Assembly: GCA_040882265.1 (NCBI GenBank)
Contig: JBBEBO010000155.1
Coordinates: 1-64,000 of the forward strand
Length of the DNA: 64,000 nt
Source of the DNA: Brumimicrobium sp040882265
GTDB lineage: Bacteria; Bacteroidota; Bacteroidia; Flavobacteriales_D; Crocinitomicaceae
Reading direction: 5' to 3'
Shown: piece after piece, positions 1 to 7,824 of the stretch
Numbering within the stretch: the first letter of the stretch is position 1
How the letters are laid out: each line of letters starts with the position of its first letter
Program-made: the position numbers and the translations under genes
The notes under the pieces: generated by a model
The model's database searches: none
What the model was told of the DNA's origin: nothing
The model's input: only the letters and a program-made list of their open reading frames with translations

Positions 1-140
1 AATAATTGATTAGATTTTGTTAATCGTTGGATCTATTGACATTTTGACTTTTCATCACGAAAACTCATGAATAATACGGGTTAAGATTTTAAGACTTTTT
101 ATCTTGGTAAATACTCAAGTCCTGAAGGGGCGAAATATCA

Positions 141-168
141 TTAACCGTGGATGCTAGTCCACAGTTAA
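141..168. repeat. Inverted repeat / hairpin
   Basis: Arms 141-151 (ttaaccgtgga) and 158-168 (tccacagttaa) pair over 11 positions with one mismatch around the loop tgctag. There is no T-tract on either side, so it is not a typical terminator. It may be a REP-like palindromic element. The pairing is seen directly; the family assignment is a guess. Confidence 0.5.
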
Positions 169-310
169 AAATGCCAACTTATATCTTTTTGGCGTGTGTT
201 TTTGCCTCAAAAATCATGACAAAAAGCCTCTTGAAACATGATCCAAAATATTAAGAATTCCTCGAGAATTGTTAATACTCTTAACATCTCACTCTTTCAA
301 TATCTAAAAC

Positions 311-345
311 AAAAAAAACCGCCAAACAAAAATGCTTGACGGCTT
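311..345 (-). terminator. Rho-independent terminator of rpsF-rpsR-rplI
   Basis: Read on the minus strand, CCGTCAA (342-336) pairs with TTGGCGG (325-319) with one G-U wobble. It is followed at once by eight T residues (318-311). It lies about 20 bases after the rplI stop codon, the expected place. Confidence 0.8.
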
Positions 346-366
346 AAATATTGTAAAAGAAGAATA

Positions 367-813
367 TTATTCTCCAGCTACTTCGAATTCAAATTCTACA
401 GAAACATCTTTGTGAAGATTCGCTTCAGCTTTGTACGTACCAACTTCTTTGATTGGTTCATCTTTTATTTTTAAAGATTTACGATCAACTTCAACACCTT
501 CTGCCTTGATAGCTTCAGATAATTGAACAGTATTAATAGACCCAAAAATACGTCCGTTTTCACCAACTTTAGCAGCAATTTTGATAGTCAAACCTTCTAA
601 CTTGTTAGCGATCTCTTGAGATTCTTCTTTAATTTTTTCTTCTTTATGAGAACGTTGTCTCATTACTTCTGCATGTGCTTTTTTCTCCGAAGGATTTGCA
701 ATAATTGCATATCCTTGAGGGATTAAAAAGTTCAATGCATAACCAGGCTTTACTTCAACGATATCGTCTTTATAGCCTAATTTATCAACATTTTTTTTCA
801 ATATTAGTTCCAT
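367..813 (-). CDS. rplI: 50S ribosomal protein L9
   Basis: Binds 23S rRNA near the base of the L1 stalk in the large ribosomal subunit. At 148 residues it has the usual family length. The N-terminal RNA-binding domain shows the hallmark stretch around residues 24-36 (GYALNFLIPQGYA, matching the family GYxRNFLxPxGxA), followed by the charged linker helix and a C-terminal domain (about 75-148). It is the last gene of the rpsF-rpsR-rplI operon, the classical bacterial order, 31 bases after rpsR, with a terminator directly downstream. No anomalies. Confidence 0.98.
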   Translation of the reverse strand: MELILKKNVDKLGYKDDIVEVKPGYALNFLIPQGYAIIANPSEKKAHAEVMRQRSHKEEKIKEESQEIANKLEGLTIKIAAKVGENGRIFGSINTVQLSEAIKAEGVEVDRKSLKIKDEPIKEVGTYKAEANLHKDVSVEFEFEVAGE

Positions 814-844
814 CTTTCAATAAAATTAATGGTTAATAATCGGC

Positions 845-1108
845 TTACTTTAATTGATCTCCAACGTATGGAAGGATCGCAATGTGACGAGCACGTTTAA
901 TTGCCTTGTTTACTTTCTTTTGGTACTTCGCTGAAGTTCCAGTAATACGACGAGGTAAAATTTTACCTTGTTCATTTAATAATTTCAATAAGAAATCTGC
1001 GTCTTTGTAATCAACAAATTTAATTCCACTTTTTTGGAAACGACAGTATTTATCTTTCTTAATTTCAATGTTTACCGGAGTCAGATACCTCACATCATTC
1101 TGTGCCAT
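845..1108 (-). CDS. rpsR: 30S ribosomal protein S18
   Basis: Small-subunit protein that sits on the platform beside S6. At 87 residues it has the normal length. The conserved core is visible: KYCRF near the N-terminus, then GKILPRRITGTSAKYQ and KAIKRARHIAILP. It lies between rpsF and rplI in the conserved operon; S6 and S18 bind 16S rRNA as a heterodimer, which explains their adjacency. No anomalies. Confidence 0.98.
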   Translation of the reverse strand: MAQNDVRYLTPVNIEIKKDKYCRFQKSGIKFVDYKDADFLLKLLNEQGKILPRRITGTSAKYQKKVNKAIKRARHIAILPYVGDQLK

Positions 1109-1130
1109 AATCTCTAATTTTTCTGGTTAA

Positions 1131-1493
1131 TTACTTAGCTTCAGCCGCTTCAGGCTTTGCTCCTTTCTTCATTCTTGATTTTCTCTTATCTGCCCACGCT
1201 TTGTGGTCAGCATCCATCTTAACTGTTAGGAAGCGCATAATGCGTTCGTCACGTTTGAAAGAAACTTCGAGTTCAGAAATAATACTTCCTTCACCCTCGA
1301 ATTCGAGTAGAAAGTAAAAACCAGTAGTCTTCTTTTGAATTGGATAAGCCAATTTTTTAAGACCCCAAGATTCAGAATGTTGGAGTTTACCACCAAGTGA
1401 TTTAATTTCACCTTCGAACTTCTTTACTGCTTCCTTTGCCTGATCTTCAGACAAAACGGGAGTTAAAATGAAAACAGTTTCGTAGTTATTCAT
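1131..1493 (-). CDS. rpsF: 30S ribosomal protein S6
   Basis: Binds 16S rRNA with S18. At 120 residues it has the typical length; it begins MNNYETVFILTP (family pattern M..YE.vfil.P), has the WGLKKLAYPI segment in the middle and a basic, alanine-rich tail. First gene of the operon, with a Bacteroidota-type promoter 26 bases upstream of its start. There is no glutamate-rich modified C-terminus as in E. coli. Confidence 0.97.
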   Translation of the reverse strand: MNNYETVFILTPVLSEDQAKEAVKKFEGEIKSLGGKLQHSESWGLKKLAYPIQKKTTGFYFLLEFEGEGSIISELEVSFKRDERIMRFLTVKMDADHKAWADKRKSRMKKGAKPEAAEAK

Positions 1494-1518
1494 ATAATTT
1501 ATATTTTAATTGAGCTCG

Positions 1519-1526
1519 CAAAGATA
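1519..1526 (-). promoter_or_regulatory. -7 box of the rpsF operon promoter
   Basis: The minus strand reads TATCTTTG at 1526-1519, an exact match to the Bacteroidota -7 consensus TAnnTTTG, 25 bases before the rpsF start codon. The -33 element is not obvious. The match is direct; its use as the promoter is inferred from position. Confidence 0.65.
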
Positions 1527-1797
1527 GTTTATTTTTCTTTGATAGCGAAACTTGGAGGAAAATATATTCATTTTTGAAACTTTGTGAGTTGAATATAATG
1601 TTGGGTTAACTATTGAATTGTAGAAAAATATATTAGACCAAGTAGTAGGTATTCAACAAATAAAACATATTTTTAGCTATAAAAGAACAATTACTAGTTT
1701 CTGATAAAAGTGAGGCGTATATCTAGCTTACGCTATTTAAAGTGACGCAGATTATGCTTGATTTATCTCGAACAGTAATGAAAAATAGTTGAAAGAA

Positions 1798-2106
1798 ATG
1801 AATAAATATTTATTACACGGTAAACTAACAGCAAAACCTGGACATAGAGAAGCACTTGCTAATATTTTAATTGAAGCCTCCAGACTTGTCACTGCAGTAG
1901 AAGGTTGTAAACTATATGTTGTTGGACTTGATCATAACGACATGCATTCAGTTTTCGTAACTGAAATTTGGGATAGTAAAGAAGATCATGATAATTCTTT
2001 AAAAATAGAAGAAGTAAGAAAACTTATAATGAAAGCGATGCCAATACTTGATGGTCAACCAACAAAAGGACAAGAAATTGAAATTCTTGGTGGAACTAAG
2101 TTTTAA
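1798..2106 (+). CDS. Antibiotic biosynthesis monooxygenase (ABM) domain protein
   Basis: A 102-residue ferredoxin-like ABM/YgiN-type protein. The start chosen is ATG 1798 (MNKYLLHGKL); a TTG nine bases earlier is in frame but less likely. Features typical of the family are the first strand with its K-P-G-H-R-E-A-L turn, a G-C-K-L-Y-V-V strand, the strand FVTEIWDSKEDHDNSL and a final helix. Such small proteins act as cofactor-free monooxygenases, quinol oxidases or stress proteins, and the substrate cannot be told here. It stands alone, with about 300 non-coding bases upstream. Confidence 0.8.
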   Translation: MNKYLLHGKLTAKPGHREALANILIEASRLVTAVEGCKLYVVGLDHNDMHSVFVTEIWDSKEDHDNSLKIEEVRKLIMKAMPILDGQPTKGQEIEILGGTKF

Positions 2107-2269
2107 GTTAATTAAAGGTAAACCTAAAAAACAAGAAAGATAAAAAAGATAAATAAAACTGATGATGATTAAATTTTATAAATTAAGGGATTTTAAGCCT
2201 AAGAGGTAAAACTTAAAAAGTAACAAAAACCAAACTTAATCGTCTTACAAAGAAACAAAACAAAAAAAC

Positions 2270-3589
2270 ATGAAAAGAGCACTTATTTTATCACTAATCG
2301 TAGGCTTGATAAGTCAAATTAGTTTTACTCAAGAGATTGACAAAACGAAATTAGACCGTTATTTTGATACATTAGAAGCAAATAACAAATTTATGGGAAG
2401 TGTTGCTGTTTCGAAAGGCGGAAAAATAATTTACACAAAATCTGTTGGCTTTGCAGATGTTGAGAATAACATTCGAGCTACTGAAAACACGAAGTACAGA
2501 ATTGGTTCTATTTCAAAAACATTTACATCTGTATTGATTTTTAAAGGAGTAGAAGCGGGAATTATTGATTTAGACCAAACGATTGATAAATATTTTTCAG
2601 AAATCAAAAATGCAGATTCAATTACAATCTCTCATTTGCTTTATCATAGAAGCGGAATACATAATTTCACAAATGACGAAGCGTATTTAAAATGGAATAC
2701 GGAAGCAAAATCTGAACAAGAAATGATTGAAATTATCACAAAAGCAGGAAGTGATTTTACGCCAGATAGTAAAGCAGAATACAGTAATTCAAACTTCGTG
2801 TTGCTGACTTATATTCTCGAAAAAAGTTTTGAGAAATCTTATGGCGACTTAATAGAAGAATATATAGCAAAACCAATTGAACTCACAAATACTTATCTTG
2901 GTGATAAAATAGATACTGAAAACAATGAAAGTAAATCGTATCGCTATTTGGGCAAATGGAACCTTGAGTCAGAAACTGATATGTCTATCCCTTTAGGTGC
3001 AGGAGGCATCGTTTCAACACCGAGCGACTTAGTGAAATTTAGCGACGCTTTGTTTGAGGGGGAATTGCTTAAAAAAAAGAGTCTTAAACAAATGAAAACT
3101 TTAAATGAAAATTTTGGTGTTGGACTTTTCCAAATTCCGTTTAACAACAAAATCGGGTATGGACATACAGGCGGAATTGATGGTTTCACTTCAATATTTA
3201 GCAATTTTTCAGACGAAAACATTTCATATGCCTTGATTTCAAACGGAGCAAACTATAATAACAATGATATTTCAATTGCTGTTTTAAGTGCAACTTTTAA
3301 TCAGCCTTTCGAAATTCCAGAATTCAAAACTTACGAGTTAACTACTGAAGACTTAGACAAATATTTAGGCGTTTATTCTTCAGATGAAATCCCATTAAAA
3401 ATTACAGTTACAAAAGACAAAAACACCCTGATTGCCCAAGCAACAGGTCAATCATCCTTTCCTCTTGAAGCAACTGAAAAAGATATATTTAAATTCAACC
3501 AAGCCGGTGTTACCCTCGAATTTAATCCAGCTAAAAACACAATGATTTTAAAACAAGCTGGAGGGAAGTATAATTTTACTAAAGATTGA
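2270..3589 (+). CDS. Serine hydrolase, beta-lactamase (class C / PBP4*-like) family
   Basis: A 439-residue secreted or periplasmic protein with a signal peptide (about residues 1-21). The catalytic motifs of the class C fold are all present: S80-I-S-K83 (SxxK), Y171-S-N173 (YxN) and H299-T-G-G302 in place of KTG. The catalytic domain ends near residue 340; the rest resembles the C-terminal beta domain often attached to these hydrolases. Likely activity: peptidase or esterase on D-amino-acid peptides or small esters; true lactam resistance is not implied. The next gene, yidD, has its own promoter. Confidence 0.88.
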   Translation: MKRALILSLIVGLISQISFTQEIDKTKLDRYFDTLEANNKFMGSVAVSKGGKIIYTKSVGFADVENNIRATENTKYRIGSISKTFTSVLIFKGVEAGIIDLDQTIDKYFSEIKNADSITISHLLYHRSGIHNFTNDEAYLKWNTEAKSEQEMIEIITKAGSDFTPDSKAEYSNSNFVLLTYILEKSFEKSYGDLIEEYIAKPIELTNTYLGDKIDTENNESKSYRYLGKWNLESETDMSIPLGAGGIVSTPSDLVKFSDALFEGELLKKKSLKQMKTLNENFGVGLFQIPFNNKIGYGHTGGIDGFTSIFSNFSDENISYALISNGANYNNNDISIAVLSATFNQPFEIPEFKTYELTTEDLDKYLGVYSSDEIPLKITVTKDKNTLIAQATGQSSFPLEATEKDIFKFNQAGVTLEFNPAKNTMILKQAGGKYNFTKD

Positions 3590-3642
3590 AAATCAAAGTA
3601 TTAGGTTATTCTGTTTTTTTTGTCACTCTCTTTACTTCTGTT

Positions 3643-3671
3643 TTTGACAAGAATATATTTCTCTATCTTTG
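3643..3671 (+). promoter_or_regulatory. Promoter of yidD
   Basis: TTTG at 3643-3646, then 17 bases, then TATCTTTG at 3664-3671 (exact TAnnTTTG). The GTG codon at 3676 lies only five bases after the -7 box, about where transcription should begin, so the message is predicted to be leaderless. Motifs are seen; the start site is inferred. Confidence 0.65.
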
Positions 3672-3675
3672 CAGT

Positions 3676-3921
3676 GTGAAAACAATTCGCCAAATAATTC
3701 AATTTCCATTTATTCTTTTAATAAAGTTGTATCAATGGATAATCAGTCCTATACTTCCAGCAAGTTGTCGCTACACACCGACATGTTCTTCATATGCGAT
3801 TGAAGCAATAAAAGAGTGGGGAATACTTAAAGGTGGTTGGTTAGCTATAAAACGCATTTCATCTTGTCATCCGTGGGGTGGATGTGGTCATGATCCTGTG
3901 CCTAAGAAAATTAAAAAATAA
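3676..3921 (+). CDS. yidD: Membrane protein insertion efficiency factor YidD
   Basis: Small membrane-associated protein that helps YidC-dependent insertion of inner-membrane proteins. The diagnostic pattern is complete: LIKLYQWIISP, then CRYTPTCSSYAIEAI, then CHPWGGCGHDPVP. The start chosen is GTG 3676, giving 81 residues, the normal family size. A longer frame back to TTG 3586 would add 30 hydrophobic residues but would cross a consensus promoter. It is usually next to rnpA/yidC; here it is isolated after a hydrolase gene, which is common in this phylum. Confidence 0.93.
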   Translation: MKTIRQIIQFPFILLIKLYQWIISPILPASCRYTPTCSSYAIEAIKEWGILKGGWLAIKRISSCHPWGGCGHDPVPKKIKK

Positions 3922-4231
3922 ATTAGAAGGGAAGGTATCTATATTGCTAAAGCATGAGTAGATTTAAGAAATAGCCCAGTTCGACATTCTTAAATCCCAG
4001 TCCGACGACTGGCGGGCGTATTCAAAGTTCTGCGGTTCCTTTATGGTTTTGAAGTTCTGCCACAAAAAAACTCATGAAACACAATTCTAAATTTTAAAAT
4101 TATTATAGTCGAAGTCTCAAAAAATTTAAATACCACCAATAAAAAACGTTTTCCATTCGTACTTTTCCCAAATCACAAATTGGCATATTTAAAAAAATTG
4201 TATTTTCGTCAAAACACGTATTACTCAAATT
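3922..4231. other. Intergenic region
   Basis: About 310 bases without a gene. It has a perfect small hairpin, ccagtc at 3997-4002 and gactgg at 4007-4012, inside a locally GC-richer patch, and two related decamers (aaagttctgc near 4025 and gaagttctgc near 4051). The GC-rich patch differs from its surroundings and may be the remains of a repeat element. The right end holds a probable promoter. Confidence 0.4.
4180..4208 (+). promoter_or_regulatory. Possible promoter of the lipoprotein-Nramp pair
   Basis: TTGG begins at 4180 and, 18 bases after TTG, TATTTTCG occupies 4201-4208, one base off the TAnnTTTG consensus. The next start codon, 4232, is 23 bases downstream. Confidence 0.45.
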
Positions 4232-4882
4232 ATGAAAAAATTAAAACGATCAATTCTGTATTTGTCTATATCATTCTTTATATTGAGCTGTGAAAATGAA
4301 AATGCTGAAGGTGATTCATCAAACATTTCTAACGAGGAAACAAAACAAGTTGACAGCAAAAAACCGAACGAGCAAGCAGAAAAAGAATCAATTACAGCAA
4401 TTGAATTTTCAAAGGAGATTGCTGATGATTTAAGAGAACAAAAGTTTAATAACTGGGCTACTTTCACTACAGATACAGTATATTTTTCTCCTTATGCTTA
4501 TATTGACACCAATAAAATTAAATCTTTAAGTTTAATAGAGTTTAATCGTTTATATGATAGTGGAGAAGTAATTGAATGGGGGACATTTGATGGAACAGGA
4601 GAACCGATAATGCTTGATTTGGCGGGGTACTTTGAGCGATTTGTAGCAGACTTTAGTCTATTGTCAGAAGAAAACAAAATTTTAAAAGACACGATTCCAG
4701 CCCGTGGAAATGAACTTAATAATGTAGCTGAAATTTTTCCAGATGCAACAATAGTTGAATTCCATAAACCTGCAAGTGAAGAATCAGGGGGAATGGATTG
4801 GCGTTCATTGATGCTAGTTTTGGTTAAGAAAGATGGAGAATGGAAACTACGAGCAATCGTTCACAACGAATGGACTACTTAA
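4232..4882 (+). CDS. Predicted lipoprotein, unknown function
   Basis: 216 residues, beginning with a lipoprotein signal (hydrophobic residues 8-18, lipobox FILSC, Cys20) and then an acidic, low-complexity linker rich in E, N, S and K (about 21-50). The remaining alpha/beta region has Trp-rich motifs (WGTFDGTG, GGMDWRSLMLVLV, GEWKLRAIVHNEWT); the final strand-turn-strand with W-K-L-R-A-I recalls NTF2-like or DUF4440-like domains, but this is only a resemblance. The next gene, an Nramp-like transporter, starts five bases downstream, so the two are co-transcribed. Function unknown. Confidence 0.7.
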   Translation: MKKLKRSILYLSISFFILSCENENAEGDSSNISNEETKQVDSKKPNEQAEKESITAIEFSKEIADDLREQKFNNWATFTTDTVYFSPYAYIDTNKIKSLSLIEFNRLYDSGEVIEWGTFDGTGEPIMLDLAGYFERFVADFSLLSEENKILKDTIPARGNELNNVAEIFPDATIVEFHKPASEESGGMDWRSLMLVLVKKDGEWKLRAIVHNEWTT

Positions 4883-4887
4883 AATAA

Positions 4888-6144
4888 ATGACAAACTGGA
4901 AAAACATACTTGGACCAGGGATTTTATTTGCTGCTACTGCGATTGGAGTAAGTCATTTAGTACAAAGCACCAAAGCGGGAGCTTTATTTGGATTTACTTT
5001 AATTGGTTTTGTTGCACTGGCTAACATCTTAAAATATCCCTTTTTTGAATACGGTTCGCGCTATGCTGCTGCAACAGGGAAATCAATCATTACAGGATAC
5101 TACAAACTACATCGGTTTTGGCTCTATGCATATATGGTGATGACTGTAATTTCCATGCTTTTTGTTACCGCTGCTGTTGGTGCAGTAACGATAGGTTTTA
5201 TGGAAAATTTGTTTGGATTGTCAGAACTCACAGGGATTCCGAATTTCACCCATTATGTATTGTTTATTGGTTGTACATTCCTTTTAGTTTTAGGAGAGTT
5301 TAATGTGATGGAAAAACTGATTAAAGTATTGGGTATTGTTTTGTTAGTCACCACAGTTTTTGCTTTTTTTGCTGCTATATACAACGGTCCTTCAACAAAC
5401 GCAACCTTAATTCCACCAATGGATGCAGATGCCTGGGCGTTTCTATTACCACTGATGGGATGGATGCCAACTGCTATTGATTTGTCGACTTGGAATTCAC
5501 TTTGGACGGTTGAGAAAGTAAAACAAACAGGCTATAAGTCATCGGTGAAAGAAGTCATAAAAGAATTTGGGTTGGGTTATTGGATTTCAGCTGGACTCGC
5601 CTTTTTATTTCTTACAATGGGAGCAATTCTTGTTTATGGAAGTGGAATTATTGTTCCTCAAAGTGGGGCGGACTTTTCTGCATTTGTCATTTCTTTGTAC
5701 ACCACTTCAATTGGGGAGTGGTCTAAATACATTATTTCAATTGCTGCATTTTCAATTATGTTTTCAACTTTCCTCACAGTCATAGATGGTTTTAGTCGAG
5801 CATTAAATGCTTCGTTTTATTTAATTAAAAATGGAGAAGAGGATAATATAAACAGCGCAAAAAAAAACAGAAGCCGATTTATGCCAATTATTGTTTCTCT
5901 AGGTGGATTAATGCTTATCCTGGCTTATCAAGGAGATAAGAACAGTTTTTCATTGATTGTAAATTCAGCAACCACACTTTCTTTTATTGTAGCCCCTTTA
6001 ATTGCTATTTTAAACTTTAGACTCGTGATGCCAGACAAAATTGGTGCTGAAAATAGTCCTAACTTATTAATGAAAGTGCTAAGTTGGTTAGGTATTATAT
6101 ATTTGTTTGGATTTTTAGTTTGGTTTTTGATTGAAATCTTTTAA
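4888..6144 (+). CDS. Nramp family-like metal ion transporter, divergent
   Basis: 418 residues with about 11 hydrophobic helices, an inner-membrane protein of the LeuT fold. It begins GPGILFAATAIGVSHLVQSTKAG, the form of helix 1 found in a Bacteroidota branch of the Nramp (natural resistance-associated macrophage protein) family. The metal-binding DPGN motif of helix 1 is absent (GPGI and no Asp-Pro-Gly-Asn), and helix 6 reads GWMPTAIDLSTW rather than containing MPH. Substrate may therefore not be Mn2+ or Fe2+. Co-transcribed with the lipoprotein upstream. Family assignment is good; substrate is unknown. Confidence 0.8.
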   Translation: MTNWKNILGPGILFAATAIGVSHLVQSTKAGALFGFTLIGFVALANILKYPFFEYGSRYAAATGKSIITGYYKLHRFWLYAYMVMTVISMLFVTAAVGAVTIGFMENLFGLSELTGIPNFTHYVLFIGCTFLLVLGEFNVMEKLIKVLGIVLLVTTVFAFFAAIYNGPSTNATLIPPMDADAWAFLLPLMGWMPTAIDLSTWNSLWTVEKVKQTGYKSSVKEVIKEFGLGYWISAGLAFLFLTMGAILVYGSGIIVPQSGADFSAFVISLYTTSIGEWSKYIISIAAFSIMFSTFLTVIDGFSRALNASFYLIKNGEEDNINSAKKNRSRFMPIIVSLGGLMLILAYQGDKNSFSLIVNSATTLSFIVAPLIAILNFRLVMPDKIGAENSPNLLMKVLSWLGIIYLFGFLVWFLIEIF

Positions 6145-6171
6145 CCCACTTAACTAGTTTTAGCAGTACGA

Positions 6172-6750
6172 ATGCAGTTTTATATGAATGAAGAACTTGA
6201 AACAAGTGAATATGTATTCTCCAGAGGTAAACTTTTAGTTTGGAAAGAAGCGGACTATGAAGAAAAGGTTAAAAAGGGTGGTAAAAAATCAGAAGTTGAA
6301 ACTACCGCAATAAATAAAAAACTCAAAGAAATTGGTGTTGATCAACCCATTGAACACGATAAAAATGGAGCACCAATAATTCACGATAAGTTTTACGCTG
6401 AAGTTTCTATCTCTCACTATGGTGGTTGGTATGCAGTGTTATTATCTGAAGTTAACTGCGGAGTAGACATACAACCGTTTAAAAATTCGCTGTTAAAAGG
6501 TCGCAATTATTTTGTGAACGACAGTGAAGAGCTTAGCTTGGAACTGACGAATACTAACCTTCATCTAATTTGGAGTGCTAAAGAAACTTTTTATAAGTTC
6601 TTAAATGGAAATATTGAAGATTTAAAAAATGAAGTAAGTATTATGGAAATTCTTATGGAAGATAGAATTGTAAAAGCAACTTATCGCAGTAAAAACTACG
6701 AACTTTATTTTGATGTAAATGAGTTGTTTGTGTTGGTTTATATACTTTAG
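6172..6750 (+). CDS. 4'-phosphopantetheinyl transferase superfamily protein
   Basis: Transfers the phosphopantetheine arm of CoA to a serine of carrier proteins. The 192-residue Sfp-like sequence shows SISHYGGW (79-86), the Mg2+-binding G97-V-D99-I and W134-S-A-K137-E138 followed by FYKFLNG, the three family signatures. Start ATG 6172; ATG 6184 is a close alternative. It stands just before the pigment cluster, whose two acyl carrier proteins (Ser41 and Ser39) are obvious substrates. It has its own transcription unit, separated from darA by 163 bases. Confidence 0.88.
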   Translation: MQFYMNEELETSEYVFSRGKLLVWKEADYEEKVKKGGKKSEVETTAINKKLKEIGVDQPIEHDKNGAPIIHDKFYAEVSISHYGGWYAVLLSEVNCGVDIQPFKNSLLKGRNYFVNDSEELSLELTNTNLHLIWSAKETFYKFLNGNIEDLKNEVSIMEILMEDRIVKATYRSKNYELYFDVNELFVLVYIL

Positions 6751-6809
6751 ATAAATGTAGATTAAGTTACTATTGCGACTTTTTTCAATTTAATACTTAT
6801 AAATTTCAC

Positions 6810-6817
6810 TATGTTTG
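6810..6817 (+). promoter_or_regulatory. -7 box of the darA operon
   Basis: TATGTTTG matches TAnnTTTG exactly. It lies 96 bases before darA, giving a fairly long leader. No good -33 element is visible at the right distance. A short inverted repeat (ctatgt at 6809-6814, acatag at 6833-6838) overlaps the box and could be an operator; this part is speculative. Confidence 0.45.
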
Positions 6818-6913
6818 TAGAACTATTTATACACATAGTTTGTGTAAGATAAAACAATAAAATAACGAGAAGAGTTTTGTTTCTTCACACACCAAATGCA
6901 CTAGCTAAATAAA

Positions 6914-7816
6914 GTGAAAAAAGTACTTGTAATATACTACTCGCAGACGGGGCAATTGAAGGATATAGCAAATAACTTAATTTCTCCATTGAACGAGTCG
7001 AAATTGTGTGAGGTTTCTTTTTACAACATTAAACCCGTTGAAGACTTTCCTTTTCCATGGAATAGAAAAACATTTTTCGGGGTTTTCCCAGAATCTTTTC
7101 AGCAAATACCTGTTGCAATTGAGCCGCCACCAGATGATGTGCTCAATACAAAATACGACCTTATCATTTTTGCTTATCAAGTGTGGTTTCTTTCACCCTC
7201 AATTCCGATTAATTCTTTTTTAAAGAGTCAGTATGGCGGAAAATTATTAAATAACACTCCTGTAATAACCGTTGTAGGGTGTCGAAATATGTGGGTGATG
7301 GCGCAAGAAAAAGTAAAAGCGTTAATTAATAAGTGTGGAGGGAAGTTGGTGAGTAATGTTTCTTTTGTGGATAGAAATATTAATCATATTAGTGTGATTA
7401 CGATTGTTCACTGGATGTTTAAAGGGAAAAAAACGAGAATGCTTGGCATATTTCCAAAACCTGGAGTTTCCAAAGAAGATATAAGTAGCGCCTCTAAGTT
7501 TGGCGAGTTGGTTTTAGATGCGTTAAAGAAGGACAGTTATAAAGAATTACAAAAGAAAATTGTTGATAAAGGAGGGGTTTTAACTAAACCCTTTTTGATA
7601 TTGATGGATCAAAAGGCGAATAAGATGTTTGCGCTTTGGTCTAAATTTGTGCTTAGAAACAACAAAAGTCGTTCAGTTAAATTATTTTTGTTTAATATTT
7701 ACCTTTGGATAGCAATTTGGCTCATTTCACCGATAGTGTTTGTTATTTTCTTAGTAACTTACCCTTTTAGAATGAAAAAAATAAAGAATGAGTTTAATTA
7801 TTACCTTGGATTATAA
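6914..7816 (+). CDS. darA: Dialkylresorcinol-forming enzyme DarA
   Basis: Works with DarB in forming the 2,5-dialkylresorcinol half of flexirubins; DarA was assigned as the cyclase/aromatase partner, although databases often label it condensing enzyme. The 300-residue sequence starts with a flavodoxin-like nucleotide loop (VIYYSQTGQ, residues 6-14) and ends with hydrophobic residues (about 255-283) that look like a membrane helix. Start codon GTG 6914. darB follows after 8 bases; the pairing is the strongest evidence. First gene of the darA-darB-dehydratase operon. Confidence 0.85.
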   Translation: MKKVLVIYYSQTGQLKDIANNLISPLNESKLCEVSFYNIKPVEDFPFPWNRKTFFGVFPESFQQIPVAIEPPPDDVLNTKYDLIIFAYQVWFLSPSIPINSFLKSQYGGKLLNNTPVITVVGCRNMWVMAQEKVKALINKCGGKLVSNVSFVDRNINHISVITIVHWMFKGKKTRMLGIFPKPGVSKEDISSASKFGELVLDALKKDSYKELQKKIVDKGGVLTKPFLILMDQKANKMFALWSKFVLRNNKSRSVKLFLFNIYLWIAIWLISPIVFVIFLVTYPFRMKKIKNEFNYYLGL

Positions 7817-7824
7817 GAAGTGAT

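Larger units (their letters stand above)
1..366. other. Intergenic region with hairpin and repeat-like sequence
   Basis: No convincing gene. It holds an inverted repeat at 141-168 (11-bp arms with one mismatch, 6-base loop) just after a sequence reading cctgaaggggcgaaatatc, which looks like a dispersed Bacteroidota intergenic repeat, though that is from memory. It also has an 18/20 match (67-86) to a second intergenic site at 39317-39336. The right end is the terminator of the ribosomal operon. Confidence 0.5.

Noticed and set aside
2270..3589. Antibiotic-resistance beta-lactamase
   Set aside because: Motifs are those of the wide serine-hydrolase family with HTGG instead of KTG; no evidence for lactam resistance.
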